From Deltaproteobacteria bacterium (GTDB lineage Bacteria > Myxococcota_A > Polyangia > Polyangiales > Houyiibacteriaceae): a stretch of DNA of 64,000 nt. Made by a program: the position numbers and the translations under genes. A model generated the notes under the pieces. It had not been told where the DNA came from. It saw only the letters and a program-made list of their open reading frames with translations, and made no database searches. Positions 34,194-43,974 of the stretch are shown piece by piece. Location: positions 310,001-374,000 of the forward strand of contig JAEPMI010000008.1 in assembly GCA_017644045.1 (NCBI GenBank), given 5' to 3'. Within the stretch, counting starts at the first letter, position 1. Each line of letters starts with the position of its first letter.

Positions 34194-35977
34194 CAGCCGG
34201 CCCTCGCGGGCTCGACCTTCAGCTCACGGTCGTGGAAGTCGATGCCCTGGAGGGCCTCGACCACCGCCTCGACCTTCGTCGCGGGGATGCTGACGAAAGA
34301 GTGCTTGTCGCGGAGACGGATGCGACCGACCTCGTCGCGGCTCAGGCCGCCGGTGTCCTGGAAGAGGCGGTTCAGGTCGCCGACCCGCACCCCGTCCTTG
34401 CGGCCCACGCTCACGTAGAGCTTGGCCTCGTCACCGTCGAGGTCGTGACGGGAGTCGCCGTCGTCGTCGTCCTCGTCGTCGATGGTGTCGTCATGATCGC
34501 GAGCCGGCGGCTCCGACTTCGGCTTCGCCTCGGCCTTCGGGCGCTTCCGCTCCTTGCGCTCCTTGCGCTTGCGGCGCGACGGGCGCTCCTCTTCCTCTTC
34601 GTCCGCCACCTTGGCCGGCGGCTTGTCGCGGCGCTTCTCCGCGGCGGTCTCGTCGATCGACGCGTCCTCCGAGGTACCGAACATCGTGCGGACCAGACCG
34701 GCGACGACCTCCTCGGCGTTGCCGAGGGTCAGCAGCCGACGGGCGACCGCGAGATCGATCTCGGTCGGCGAGCCGGCCATGCCCTGGAGCATCGCCACGC
34801 GGTCCATCTCACGACGGGTCCGCTCCTCGCCAGCGCTCGGCATCGAGCGCTCGGTCGGGAAGATCTTGTACTGCAGGCGCAGGTAGTAGAGCGTCCCCAG
34901 CTCCTGCGGCGCGACCAGCGAGATCGCGGTGCCGGTGCGGCCCGCGCGACCGGTGCGGCCGGTGCGGTGAATGTACTGCTCGAGGTGGTCGGGCAGCGCG
35001 AAGTTGATGACGTGCGTCAGGTGCGAGATGTCGATGCCGCGCGCGGCGACGTCGGTCGCGACTAGGAAGCGCAGCTCGCTCGCGCGGGTCCGCTTCATGA
35101 CCTTCTCGCGCTCGTTCTGCGCGAGGTCACCGTTGAGCCAGTCGGCGGCGTAGCCGGCGTTCTGCAGCGCCGCGGCGACCTGCTCGGTGTCCCGCTTGGT
35201 GTTGCAGAAGACGATGGCGCTCTCCGGGTCCTCGATCTCGAGGATCTTCACCAGGTCCTGCGCGCGGGCCTTGCCGCTCACCATGTACATCAGGTGGTCC
35301 ACACCGAGCGCGCCGACGGCGTCGCCGCTCAGCTCCACCCGCTCGGGGTCGGTCATGTGCCGGCCGCCGATGCGCTCGACCGGCCCGTCGACCGTCGCGC
35401 TGAAGAGCAAGGTCTGGCGACCCTCCTTCGGCAGCAGGTCGATGATGGCGTTGAGCTCCTCGGCGAAGCCCATCGAGAGCATCTCGTCGGCCTCGTCGAG
35501 GCACAGCACCTTGAGTTTGCTCGAGTCGAGCGTGCCGCGGCGGAGGTGGTCGAGGACTCGACCGGGCGTGCCGCTGACGATCTGGGCGCCGGCGTCGAGC
35601 GCACGGACCTGCTTCTCCATCGGGGCGCCGCCGTAGATGGCGACCGTCTGCATGTCGCTGTGCGCGGCGAGCTTGCCGATCTCACGGGAGCTCTGCAGCG
35701 CGAGCTCGCGGGTCGGCGCGAGGATCAGCGCCTGCACCCCGGGCTCCGACGTGACCAGGCGGTCGACGATCGGGATGCCGAACGCCGCGGTCTTGCCGGT
35801 GCCGGTTCGGCTCTGGACGATCAGGTCGCGGCCGCTGATGGCCTTGGCGTAGCACTCGACCTGAACGGGCGTGGGCGTGTCCCAGCCCATGTCGTCGATG
35901 GCCTGGCGCACGGGCGGGCGCAGATCGAGGACATCGAACGTCAGGGTCTCTTCTTCTTGCTTCACTTCTTCGGTCAT
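34193..35977 (-). CDS. DEAD-box RNA helicase with DbpA-type RNA-binding domain
   Basis: 594 residues. The helicase core has the Q motif (GWDTPTPVQ), motif I SRTGTGKT, Ia PTRELALQ, II DEAD, III SAT and VI HRTGRTGRAG. A basic/acidic linker (about residues 455-520, KERKERKRPKAEAKPK and a run of Asp) precedes a C-terminal DbpA/CsdA RNA-binding domain (LYVSVGRKDGVRVGDLNRLF). Such proteins act in ribosome assembly and cold-adapted RNA remodelling. ATG 35977 is chosen over an upstream in-frame start. Translation is coupled to the downstream reductase by a 4-base overlap. Confidence 0.92.
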   Translation of the reverse strand: MTEEVKQEEETLTFDVLDLRPPVRQAIDDMGWDTPTPVQVECYAKAISGRDLIVQSRTGTGKTAAFGIPIVDRLVTSEPGVQALILAPTRELALQSSREIGKLAAHSDMQTVAIYGGAPMEKQVRALDAGAQIVSGTPGRVLDHLRRGTLDSSKLKVLCLDEADEMLSMGFAEELNAIIDLLPKEGRQTLLFSATVDGPVERIGGRHMTDPERVELSGDAVGALGVDHLMYMVSGKARAQDLVKILEIEDPESAIVFCNTKRDTEQVAAALQNAGYAADWLNGDLAQNEREKVMKRTRASELRFLVATDVAARGIDISHLTHVINFALPDHLEQYIHRTGRTGRAGRTGTAISLVAPQELGTLYYLRLQYKIFPTERSMPSAGEERTRREMDRVAMLQGMAGSPTEIDLAVARRLLTLGNAEEVVAGLVRTMFGTSEDASIDETAAEKRRDKPPAKVADEEEEERPSRRKRKERKERKRPKAEAKPKSEPPARDHDDTIDDEDDDDGDSRHDLDGDEAKLYVSVGRKDGVRVGDLNRLFQDTGGLSRDEVGRIRLRDKHSFVSIPATKVEAVVEALQGIDFHDRELKVEPARAG

Positions 35978-36021
35978 GACTCTCTCGGTGCGCGAGCTCT
36001 CCGCGCTCAAGGGGAAATCGG

Positions 36022-36513
36022 TCAGTCGCTGCCCAGCTCGTCCAGCTCGCGGACGATGGCGCCTTCTTCGCGATCGAAGCGGCGGAGGGTCAGCTCGAGG
36101 CGGTAACGAAGCTTGGCCAGCTCGGCCGAGGTCTCGCTCTCACCACAGTGGCGCAGGTACGCGAAGTAGCGCGCGTCCCAGCGTCGAAAGAATGGGCCGA
36201 GGGTGCCGGCGGGCCGGACCTCGGCGACGTGCTCGCCAGCCCGCTCGAGGAGCATGGCGGTCAGCGTCTCGGCGGTCTCGCCGCAGTCGCCTTCGGCGAA
36301 CGCGGCTTGGGCATCGACCCCTTCGGGCTCCTCCAGGAAGACCTGGGGAATGATGGTCACGAACCCGACCACGACCATGAAGGTCATCGCCGTCGCCCAG
36401 AAGAGGAGGGCCACACGACGACCGAGGCGGCCTGCACGGCGCGCACCGCGGCCTCGTTGCTTCTCGGGCTCGGCGGCGTCGCTCGACGCCGCATCAGGGG
36501 AAGGATCGTCCAT
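36022..36513 (-). CDS. Single-pass membrane protein of unknown function
   Basis: 163 residues: an acidic then basic cytoplasmic N-terminus (about 1-35, RGRGARRAGRLGRR), one membrane helix (about 36-60, LLFWATAMTFMVVVGFVTIIP) and a helical C-terminal domain with two Cys (DCGE, RHCGE). No family is recognised. ATG 36513 is chosen; a GTG at 36534 would add seven residues. It lies 44 bases upstream of the DEAD-box helicase on the same strand and downstream of another small membrane protein (36567). Confidence 0.65.
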   Translation of the reverse strand: MDDPSPDAASSDAAEPEKQRGRGARRAGRLGRRVALLFWATAMTFMVVVGFVTIIPQVFLEEPEGVDAQAAFAEGDCGETAETLTAMLLERAGEHVAEVRPAGTLGPFFRRWDARYFAYLRHCGESETSAELAKLRYRLELTLRRFDREEGAIVRELDELGSD

Positions 36514-36566
36514 GGGGTACGGGGCTCGGGCCACCGTCGGCGAAAACGCCGCAAAATCGCTGCGTT

Positions 36567-36725
36567 TTATTCCTCGACCTGGTCCGGGTCAAGGCTCCGC
36601 GTGCGATAGCGAGTGCTCTTCCGGCGCCGGCCGACGATCATCAGGCCAATCACGACGGCCGAGAAGGTGAGCACGAAGATCCCACAGGCCCCATACCAGT
36701 AGAGGATCGTGTTGCCGGTGCCCAT
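36567..36725 (-). CDS. Very small single-helix membrane protein
   Basis: 52 residues from ATG 36725 to TAA 36567. It begins MGTGNTILYWYGACGIF, continues as one membrane helix (about residues 14-31, ending GLMIVG) and then a basic tail (RRRKSTRYRTRSLDPDQVEE). The composition, compact layout and position in a minus-strand run support a real gene, but no family is recognised and no strong Shine-Dalgarno is seen. It could be a regulatory or assembly micropeptide of the membrane. Confidence 0.5.
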   Translation of the reverse strand: MGTGNTILYWYGACGIFVLTFSAVVIGLMIVGRRRKSTRYRTRSLDPDQVEE

Positions 36726-36782
36726 GGCTGAGGCGTGGCCTCAGGAGCCGGTGAAAGCAAGCTCCGGCCCGAGGTTTCGGGG

Positions 36783-38366
36783 TCAGGGCAGGGGGATGGT
36801 CCGGACGGCGATGTTGCCATCCGTGCCCGCCCAGCTGATCACGGCGGCCGTCTGGGAGCCCGTGCCGCCACCGGCCACGTCGGGGGCCGCGCCGCTGCCG
36901 ATGGGGAAGGCCGCGTCCGTCCGGGGCTGCTCGCGGTTGTCCACCAGCCGGCCGTTGCCGTCGGTGTAGCGGGCCAAGATCGACCCGGCGTTCTCCCACA
37001 CGGTCACGAAGCGCCCACCCGCGCCGGCGACGCGGGGTCGCGTGCCCGCGCCGGCGAGGTCGTTGGCCTCCCCGGGGGCGCCCGTCGCGTCGACGCCACG
37101 GCCACGGATACCGGACCCGGAGCCCCAGGCCACGAAGGAGCGGCCGTCGGCGAGGAGGGCCACGGAGGGAACGGCGGGCGTCGCCGTGTCGGAGACGGCG
37201 ATCGGGCTGGCGTCGGTCGCGCTGCCGGCGGCATCGTAGCGCTGCGCCTGAACCGCACCGCCCTCCACCCAGACGACGATGAAGGCGCTGCCGTTGGAGG
37301 CCACGCTCGGGCTGGTGGCTCCCGAGGTGCCGATGGGGAAGGTCGTGGAGGGGGTGGTCGCGCCGGCCGGGACGAACGCCGCCGTGGCGCCGCTGCTCGA
37401 GTTGCTGTCGCCGAAGACGATCAGCGCCGCGCCGTCGTTGGCCATCGCGATCCGCGGGCGGCGCTGCTCACCGGGGCTCGGGACGAGCTGCACGTTGGAC
37501 GAGATCGGGGCGCGATCCGTCGTGAAGAAGCGAATCAGCGCGTCACCCCCCTCGGTCGTCGCCGTGCTCAGGTCCTGCAGAACCGCGGCGATGCGCGCGG
37601 GCGATACCGCGACCTCCGGCGAGGTCTGCACGCCCGCGAGGGTGGCGCCCTCGTCGATCGCGGCGTCCAGCGCGAGGGCCGACGGGCTGGTGATCGTGTC
37701 GCCGTTCTGGTCCAGGAACACCCAACGGAGCTCGGTGGCGCCGTTCTGGAAGGCGACGACCATTCGGCCGCCGTCGCTCCACGCCACGGCGGGCGCGTCC
37801 TGGGTGCCGGTGGTGGTCGTGTTCGCCACCTTCTCGGTGGTCCGGCAGGTCGCCGCGTCACATGGGAAGGGGCCGGTGGCCATCTCGCACTGCTCGTCGG
37901 GCGAGAGGATCCCGTCGGCGCACATGCCCATGCCCTGGACGTCTTGGAGCGTCAGGATGATCGGGCGCTCCTGACCGGCTTCGATGGTGCCGTTGGCACA
38001 ACCGCGGGTGACCAGCACGTTCTCCCGCATGGTGACCGGGTCCGTACCCCAGCCCTGGACGGCGATCACGTAGGACCCCTCCTCGACGACCACCTCTTGC
38101 TCGAGCGCGTCGACGGCGAAGCGGCGGTCGACCGTGGCGTCGGGAAGCTCGGTCGCCGGGTCCTCGGGCAGGGCCGGGGTGAGCGTCCCGTTGGTCTCAC
38201 ACGAGCGCACGGTGCTCGGGAAGACCGTCAGCCGCAGGTCCTGGGTGACGTCGGTGAGCCCCAGGGGGTCCCGCATCGCGATGGGACTGGGCCCCGCCTC
38301 GTCTGCGCAGCCGAAGGCGAGCAGGAGGCCCGAGGCCAGGAGAAGCCGAAGGCAAGCGAGTCGCAT
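36783..38366 (-). CDS. Lipoprotein with beta-propeller-like repeats
   Basis: 527 residues; ATG 38366 gives a signal peptide with lipobox AFGC. An N-terminal beta domain with two Cys-bounded loops (to about residue 160) is followed by CADGILSPDEQCE. Then come at least six repeats of the type P.VA...G..F.V.W.....I..R..D..G (about residues 200-527), typical of FG-GAP or Kelch-like propellers of myxobacterial surface proteins. No catalytic residue is visible; adhesion or ligand binding is plausible. It is flanked by a small membrane-protein gene and mscL on the same strand. Confidence 0.75.
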   Translation of the reverse strand: MRLACLRLLLASGLLLAFGCADEAGPSPIAMRDPLGLTDVTQDLRLTVFPSTVRSCETNGTLTPALPEDPATELPDATVDRRFAVDALEQEVVVEEGSYVIAVQGWGTDPVTMRENVLVTRGCANGTIEAGQERPIILTLQDVQGMGMCADGILSPDEQCEMATGPFPCDAATCRTTEKVANTTTTGTQDAPAVAWSDGGRMVVAFQNGATELRWVFLDQNGDTITSPSALALDAAIDEGATLAGVQTSPEVAVSPARIAAVLQDLSTATTEGGDALIRFFTTDRAPISSNVQLVPSPGEQRRPRIAMANDGAALIVFGDSNSSSGATAAFVPAGATTPSTTFPIGTSGATSPSVASNGSAFIVVWVEGGAVQAQRYDAAGSATDASPIAVSDTATPAVPSVALLADGRSFVAWGSGSGIRGRGVDATGAPGEANDLAGAGTRPRVAGAGGRFVTVWENAGSILARYTDGNGRLVDNREQPRTDAAFPIGSGAAPDVAGGGTGSQTAAVISWAGTDGNIAVRTIPLP

Positions 38367-38436
38367 CGGCGCGCACGATACCACGCCGAGGGACGGCGCC
38401 CGAGGGACTTCGCGCTTTCCACGGGGTGAAGGCCGC

Positions 38437-38904
38437 TCAGCTCTTCGCGGCGGCCTTCTCCGGCTCGACCTCGGAGGTGCACTGGGGGCAGCGGCTCGCC
38501 TCCTCGTCGATGTGGCTCCGGCAGAAGGGGCACGCGCGCGTCGTGGGGGCGGGCTCGGTCTCGGGGCGGCGCAGGCGGTTGATCCAGCGCACCAGGAAGA
38601 AGAGCACCATCGCGACGAGCACGAGCGAGACCGCGGTGTTCAGGAACTGACCCCAGCGGAGGACGACGGCGCCGGCCTCCTGCGCCGCGTCGAGGCTGGC
38701 GTAGGGCGCCGCGCTGGTTCCTTCCCGGAGCACGATGAAGCGCGACGAGAAGTCGAGGCCCCCGGTCAGCAGGCCGATGGGTGGCATGATCACGTCGTCG
38801 ACGAGCGACTTCACCATCGTGGAGAAGGCGGCGCCGATCATGATGCCGACGGCCATGTCGACCACGTTGCCCTTGATCGCGAACTCGCGGAATTCCTTGA
38901 ACAT
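38437..38904 (-). CDS. mscL: Large-conductance mechanosensitive channel with C-terminal zinc ribbon
   Basis: 155 residues. The MscL core is complete: FKEFREFAIKGNVVDMAVGI (N-terminal helix and TM1), the pore-lining AAFSTMVKSLVDDVIMPPIG, a periplasmic loop and TM2 (SLVLVAMVLFFLVRWINRL). Instead of the usual short cytoplasmic bundle there is ACPFCRSHIDEEASRCPQC, a two-CXXC zinc-ribbon-like tail. The channel protects cells from hypo-osmotic shock. The tail could add metal- or redox-dependent gating or stabilise the pentamer. It lies 61 bases downstream of the response regulator gene. Confidence 0.92.
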   Translation of the reverse strand: MFKEFREFAIKGNVVDMAVGIMIGAAFSTMVKSLVDDVIMPPIGLLTGGLDFSSRFIVLREGTSAAPYASLDAAQEAGAVVLRWGQFLNTAVSLVLVAMVLFFLVRWINRLRRPETEPAPTTRACPFCRSHIDEEASRCPQCTSEVEPEKAAAKS

Positions 38905-38965
38905 GGGATCGGACGTGGGGCCCGAGCACACGAGTGGCAAGGTGACCAGAGGGGGGGCGGACGCG

Positions 38966-39661
<696 letters not shown>

Positions 39662-39749
39662 CGCGGGCGATGATAGCCCACGGGTCCCCGGGTGCGGTCA
39701 AGTGCATGGCTCCGATCCGCACGGGTCGAAAGGCGCGGCGTGCGGTGGA

Positions 39750-40769
39750 CTAGCGGCCCGCCAGGAACGATTCGACCACCGCGCGCGCGGTGGCGGCCCG
39801 ATCGTCGACTCCGTCGGTGGAGGGATCGGTGTCGTCGAGGCGCAGCATGATGAGCATCTCGCGCAGCCCCTGCAGCTTGGTGCGGTCGCCGACCGCGGCG
39901 AGCCGGAGCTGGTCGTAGACGTCGGCGGTGACTCGGTGCTCGCCCTGGGGATCGATCCCGACGACCGGCGCCTCGGTCGGGGCGATGGTTCGATCGGGGC
40001 CTCGGAAGTAGCCGATCCATCCCGCCGGGCTCAGCTTCGCGACCCAGTCCGTGGCTTCCACGAGCGCCGCCAGGGCGGCGTCGGGGTCGACGAGGAGCGC
40101 TGGGCGCTTCGGCTCCTCGTAGAGCTGCGCGATGCCTCCGTCGTCCACCGCGCGCGCGCCGGTGATCGCGAGCTGGCGCCGCCAGATCCGGCCGAGGTCC
40201 TCGGGCACCTCGGCACCGCCGAAGAGCGCAGTGGAGAGCTGCTCGAGCTTTCGCCGGTGCGCGGCTTCGTCGGCTTCCCGCGCGCCGCCGATGGCGTCGG
40301 CGAAGTCATCCGTGTGCCGGATGGCATCGAGGTCGGGGTCGTCGACCATCGTCGCGCTGCCGTAGCCGTGGTCGACCGCCGCCGCGACGGCGTCGAGCGC
40401 TTCTTCGAGCTCGCCGACGGAGCAGAACACGCAGGCCGCGTTGTGGAAGATGGCGATGTTCTGCGACCCGAAGGACATGGCGCGCCGTGCCATCGTCAAG
40501 CGCGCCTCGTCGTCGCCCGGGTGCTGGATCGCCAGGGCGCAGGCGTTGTTGAGCGCGCGCAGCCAGTTCTCGCGGTCCATCTGCCCTTCGGGTGGGGGGA
40601 GTTCGCTGATCCAGCGGAAGACCTCGAAGCCCGCGGATGCGTGCTCGCGGTTCTCGTACGCGGCCATGAAGGCGGCGAGGCTGTCGCTGCCGTCGAGCGT
40701 CTTCAGCGCGGCTCGTGTGGCTTCGAGGTCGCCTTCGGAGAGCGCCTCCCGCAGAGACTGAATCGACAT
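39750..40769 (-). CDS. TPR-like protein between histidine kinase and response regulator
   Basis: A 339-residue cytoplasmic protein. The first half is helical with TPR-type units; NIAIFHNAACVFCSVGELEEALDAV and DPDLDAIRHTDDFADAI (about 104-160) follow the pattern of the last TPRs of bacterial TPR proteins. The second half (about 190-339) contains a beta-rich segment and ends in a helix. No enzyme motif is seen. It lies between the kinase and the regulator of one two-component pair on the same strand, so it may connect or modulate them, or simply be carried along. Confidence 0.65.
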   Translation of the reverse strand: MSIQSLREALSEGDLEATRAALKTLDGSDSLAAFMAAYENREHASAGFEVFRWISELPPPEGQMDRENWLRALNNACALAIQHPGDDEARLTMARRAMSFGSQNIAIFHNAACVFCSVGELEEALDAVAAAVDHGYGSATMVDDPDLDAIRHTDDFADAIGGAREADEAAHRRKLEQLSTALFGGAEVPEDLGRIWRRQLAITGARAVDDGGIAQLYEEPKRPALLVDPDAALAALVEATDWVAKLSPAGWIGYFRGPDRTIAPTEAPVVGIDPQGEHRVTADVYDQLRLAAVGDRTKLQGLREMLIMLRLDDTDPSTDGVDDRAATARAVVESFLAGR

Positions 40770-40855
40770 GGGGGGAGCCTATCAGCTCACGCGCGGGTCG
40801 GACGGGCGCAGGAGCGGTCAGCGACGGCGGCGGGTGGCGGGCTACGCTGGGTCCC

Positions 40856-41078
40856 ATGGGTGGGTGGAAGCTCGTTGCGTTGGTGGCGCTGTTCGGGTGC
40901 TCGCGGCGAGGTGCTCGCCACTCGCACGCTGCCGGTCGACTATCTGGACGCGGCGACCCACCTCTCGTCCGCGTTCCAGCTCGAGCTCGGCACCGACCAG
41001 CCGATCGATCACGACCACCTCCAGTCGCCGCGTGGCTGGGAGTTCTGCGACCTCAGCGTGACGGCGGAGTTGCTCTGA
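40856..41078 (+). pseudogene. Broken short lipoprotein gene
   Basis: ATG 40856 opens a lipoprotein signal (MGGWKLVALVALFGC) in one frame. About 20 codons later a plausible protein continues only in another frame (VLATRTLPVDYLDAATHLSS through DLSVTAELL, stop 41076-41078). A one-base shift near 40900-40920 would join them. A near-repeat GGTGCTCGC flanks the spot. It lies on plus inside the otherwise minus-strand kinase/TPR/regulator group and its stop is 3 bases from the kinase stop. Probably a remnant; possibly a sequencing error. Confidence 0.4.
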
Positions 41079-41081
41079 CGA

Positions 41082-42680
41082 TCAGGCGGCGGCGGGGCGC
41101 TCGGAGCGGCGCGGCTTCGCGCCGGGCTCCAGCGCGGGCAGCGTGAACGCCACCACCGCGCCCTTGCCATCGGTCGGGCTGGTCGCCCATGCGCGGCCAC
41201 CGTGGGCCTGGGCGATGTGCATCACGAGGCTCAGGCCGATGCCCGAGCCGCGGACCTCCTGGTCCCGGTCGGAGCGGTAGAAGCGCTCGAAGACCCGCCG
41301 CTGCGCGGCCTCCGGGATGCCGGGGCCGCGGTCGCGGACGCGGACCTGGACGAAGTCGCGAACCTTCTCGAGCGTGACGGTGATGGGGGTCCGGCCGCCG
41401 TACTTCACGGCGTTGTCGAGGAGGTTGTTGAGCGCGAGGACGATGGCTTGCTCGTCCATCTCGACCTCGGGGATCTCGCCGAGCACCTCGAGGTCGACCT
41501 CGACGCCCTCGTGCTCGACGCGGTAGCGGAAGGTCTCGATGGCGCGCCTGACGACCGGCTCGACGTCGCCGCGAGCGAAGGCGTAGGTCTGCTTGCCGCG
41601 CTCGAGCGCGGAGAAGTCGAGCACGTTTTCGATGAGGCTGGAGAGGCGTTCGGACTCCCGGAGAATGATCTCCAGGTACTGCTTCCGTTTCTCTTCGGTC
41701 TTCACGCGGTTGGTGAGCAGCAGCTCCCCGAACATCCGAACGACGGAGAGCGGCGTCTTCAGCTCGTGGCTGACGTTGGCGATGAAGTCGCCCTTGAGCT
41801 CGGCCAGGCGGCGCTCCTTGTTGGCGGCGTAGAGCAGGAAGGCGACGCCGAGCAGGATGACCACCAGCGCGACCGCGAGCAGCGCGGTCTCGGTGCGGCG
41901 GCGGCTGCGCCCCTGCGCTTCGAGGCGCGGCGCCTGCTTCGGCGCGATCTGGAGCCGCCAGTTGTAGAGCGTGGTCGGGAAGCGAAGGCCGACCAGGTAG
42001 TCACCGGCGTTCGCGAGGCTCGGCCCGTGCACTCGTCGGTTGTCCTGGTCGACGATGTTGTACTGCCGCTTGCCCTCTTCGGTCGCGAAGATGTCCGAGA
42101 GCTCCTCGCGGACGATGGTGTCCGTGTTGTGCTTCGCGATGATGTAGTAGCGCCGCCCGCGGTGGCTGCGCCGCAGGTACGAGAGCAGGTCGCTGCCACC
42201 GTCGAGGGTGTGGTGCAGGTGCTTGAGGCGACCGGAGCGGAGCCGGGTGAGGTCCATCTCTGGCAGGAGCCGCTCGGTGAGCACCTTCACGAACTCGCGC
42301 TCGGCCCTGGCGCCTCCGCGGGCGGCGGCCGCGACCACCTCGCCGGTCGCGTCGAGCACGACCAACGCCTCCATGCTCGGCGTCAGCTCGCCCGCCACCG
42401 GGAGCCAGCGCTCGTCGAGGAGCTCCGGGTCTCCGTCGGGGTCGAGGAGCTCGTCGAGGTTCACCAGACCGAACGCCGCGTTGTCCTGGCGGATCACGTA
42501 GCGCTCGATCGTGTCGACCTTCTCCCGAACGAGCAGGAGCGTGTTCTCCGCGATGGTCTGCTCACCGAGCTGCGTGTAGCGCGTGGCGGTGAGCCAGGTC
42601 GTGTACCCGAGGAACACGGCGGCCGCGAGGATGGCCGGCACCATCACGAAGAGGATCACGCGGTAGCGCCAGCCGGCCAT
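41082..42680 (-). CDS. Membrane sensor histidine kinase
   Basis: 532 residues. TM1 is at 8-30, followed by a large periplasmic sensor region (about 30-265, no recognised ligand motif; EKVDTIERYVIRQDN suggests a dimeric helical stalk), TM2 (about 267-285), HisKA with SHELKTPL (phospho-acceptor His305), and a HATPase_c domain with the N-box NNLLDNAVKYG, G1 DRGPGIP, F-box VFERFYR and G2 GSGIGLSL. A strong Shine-Dalgarno AGGAGG precedes the ATG at 42680. It probably phosphorylates the OmpR-type regulator at 38966-39661. Confidence 0.92.
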   Translation of the reverse strand: MAGWRYRVILFVMVPAILAAAVFLGYTTWLTATRYTQLGEQTIAENTLLLVREKVDTIERYVIRQDNAAFGLVNLDELLDPDGDPELLDERWLPVAGELTPSMEALVVLDATGEVVAAAARGGARAEREFVKVLTERLLPEMDLTRLRSGRLKHLHHTLDGGSDLLSYLRRSHRGRRYYIIAKHNTDTIVREELSDIFATEEGKRQYNIVDQDNRRVHGPSLANAGDYLVGLRFPTTLYNWRLQIAPKQAPRLEAQGRSRRRTETALLAVALVVILLGVAFLLYAANKERRLAELKGDFIANVSHELKTPLSVVRMFGELLLTNRVKTEEKRKQYLEIILRESERLSSLIENVLDFSALERGKQTYAFARGDVEPVVRRAIETFRYRVEHEGVEVDLEVLGEIPEVEMDEQAIVLALNNLLDNAVKYGGRTPITVTLEKVRDFVQVRVRDRGPGIPEAAQRRVFERFYRSDRDQEVRGSGIGLSLVMHIAQAHGGRAWATSPTDGKGAVVAFTLPALEPGAKPRRSERPAAA

Positions 42681-42898
42681 GACCCCTTCCTCCTAACGGG
42701 TCTCACTGCAGGAGGCCAGCGGGGCCGTCCGGTGTGCCGAAGGAGCTCCCGGTGCCGCGGCCTCTCGGCACGGCCGACGAGTGCGCGCAGGTACTGGTGG
42801 TGAACTGGGTTGAGGCACCCCCGCACGGTCGGCTACACCACTGGCACTCGGGAACGATGACGACACGAGCGGCGACGGATACCAGGCGTGGTAAGCCC

Positions 42899-43936
42899 AT
42901 GACGAGCGGCCACGTGCTGCTCTCGCTGCTCTCGGGATGGGGCCTCTCCTGCGGCGCTGGCTCGACGCTCGAGACGTCGGTCGTTTCCTCGTCCGCCGAA
43001 GCTGCAGCGACCGAGGCACCCGCGGCCAGCAACGCGCCCTTCGCCGAGTTGGCGCTCGGGAACCGGGTGGGGTGTGCTCGGCGCGTGGACGGGGCCGTGG
43101 CCTGCTGGACGGCTGACGAGCCGACGCTACGACCGACGGGAGTGTCGGACGCGACGGCGATCGCGGTCTACGACGCCACCCCTTGCGCCGTTCGTCGTTC
43201 GGGAGCGGTTTGGTGCGAAGACGGAAACGTGCCGCCGGAGCTCGGCGAGGTGCGGGCGTTGGCGAGTAACGGCGGGAGAGGACGGTGCGCGGTCCTGGGC
43301 TCGGGGGATGTCGTCTGCTGGGATTCGTTAGCCAGCTGGGTGGAACGGACTTACCCGGCGCGAACCACGACGATGGACATGTGGGAAGGGGAGCGATGCG
43401 GGATCGCGGACGGTCGGGTCTGGTGTCGGAACGTGGATCGCTACCACGTCGACCCCTACGAGCTCAGGCCTAATCCCATCACGGAAGTGCCCGGCGATGC
43501 CGTGGACGTTGCGGTTGGTCCGGGGTTCGTGTGTTCGTCTCACCGCGATGGGCGAGTCTGGTGTTGGGGGTCCGGCGAGCCGATTCGAGTGTTGACGGGC
43601 AATGAGACCAGCCGCCAGCCGGTGGTCGTTCCGGAGGTGGTCGATGCCGTCGAGATCGTGGCGTCCTACGAGACCGTGTGCGCCCGACTTCGGGGGGACG
43701 CACTGATGTGTTGGGGCGGCAACGACGAGGGGCAGATTGCCCGCGATGCTCCGGATGCCGTGGGGCCTCGGCGGATCGACGTACTGCCACGAGTCACGAG
43801 CGTGGCGATGCTCGGCCACCTCTGTGCGACCGACGCGGCCAGCGTCCGGTGCTGGGGCGGCGAACGCCCCTCGGCACTGGAAGGCGAGGGCGCCTCCTGG
43901 GAGGTTCGAACGCCAGAAGCGAGCAGGACCGAGTAG
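42899..43936 (+). CDS. RCC1-like beta-propeller lipoprotein
   Basis: 345 residues. ATG 42899 gives a signal peptide ending in LSC. The rest consists of about six repeats of the RCC1/alpha-tubulin-suppressor type with C...G.V.CW motifs (AVACW, VWCED, VVCWDS, VWCW, LMCWGG, VRCWGG). Such repeats are frequent in large myxobacterial surface proteins and form propellers; each blade carries a Cys that may pair with a neighbour. No enzyme activity is suggested. GC and codon use look slightly less biased than neighbours. An upstream ATG at 42857 is possible but would spoil the signal peptide. It is convergent with gpsA. Confidence 0.8.
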   Translation: MTSGHVLLSLLSGWGLSCGAGSTLETSVVSSSAEAAATEAPAASNAPFAELALGNRVGCARRVDGAVACWTADEPTLRPTGVSDATAIAVYDATPCAVRRSGAVWCEDGNVPPELGEVRALASNGGRGRCAVLGSGDVVCWDSLASWVERTYPARTTTMDMWEGERCGIADGRVWCRNVDRYHVDPYELRPNPITEVPGDAVDVAVGPGFVCSSHRDGRVWCWGSGEPIRVLTGNETSRQPVVVPEVVDAVEIVASYETVCARLRGDALMCWGGNDEGQIARDAPDAVGPRRIDVLPRVTSVAMLGHLCATDAASVRCWGGERPSALEGEGASWEVRTPEASRTE

Positions 43937-43974
43937 GACCGAGCGGGGTTCTCGGCTCTCCGAGCGAGCAGCGC

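Noticed and set aside
42836-42860. TGGCAC element considered as a sigma-54 promoter
   Set aside because: The -12 GC element at the required spacing is missing.
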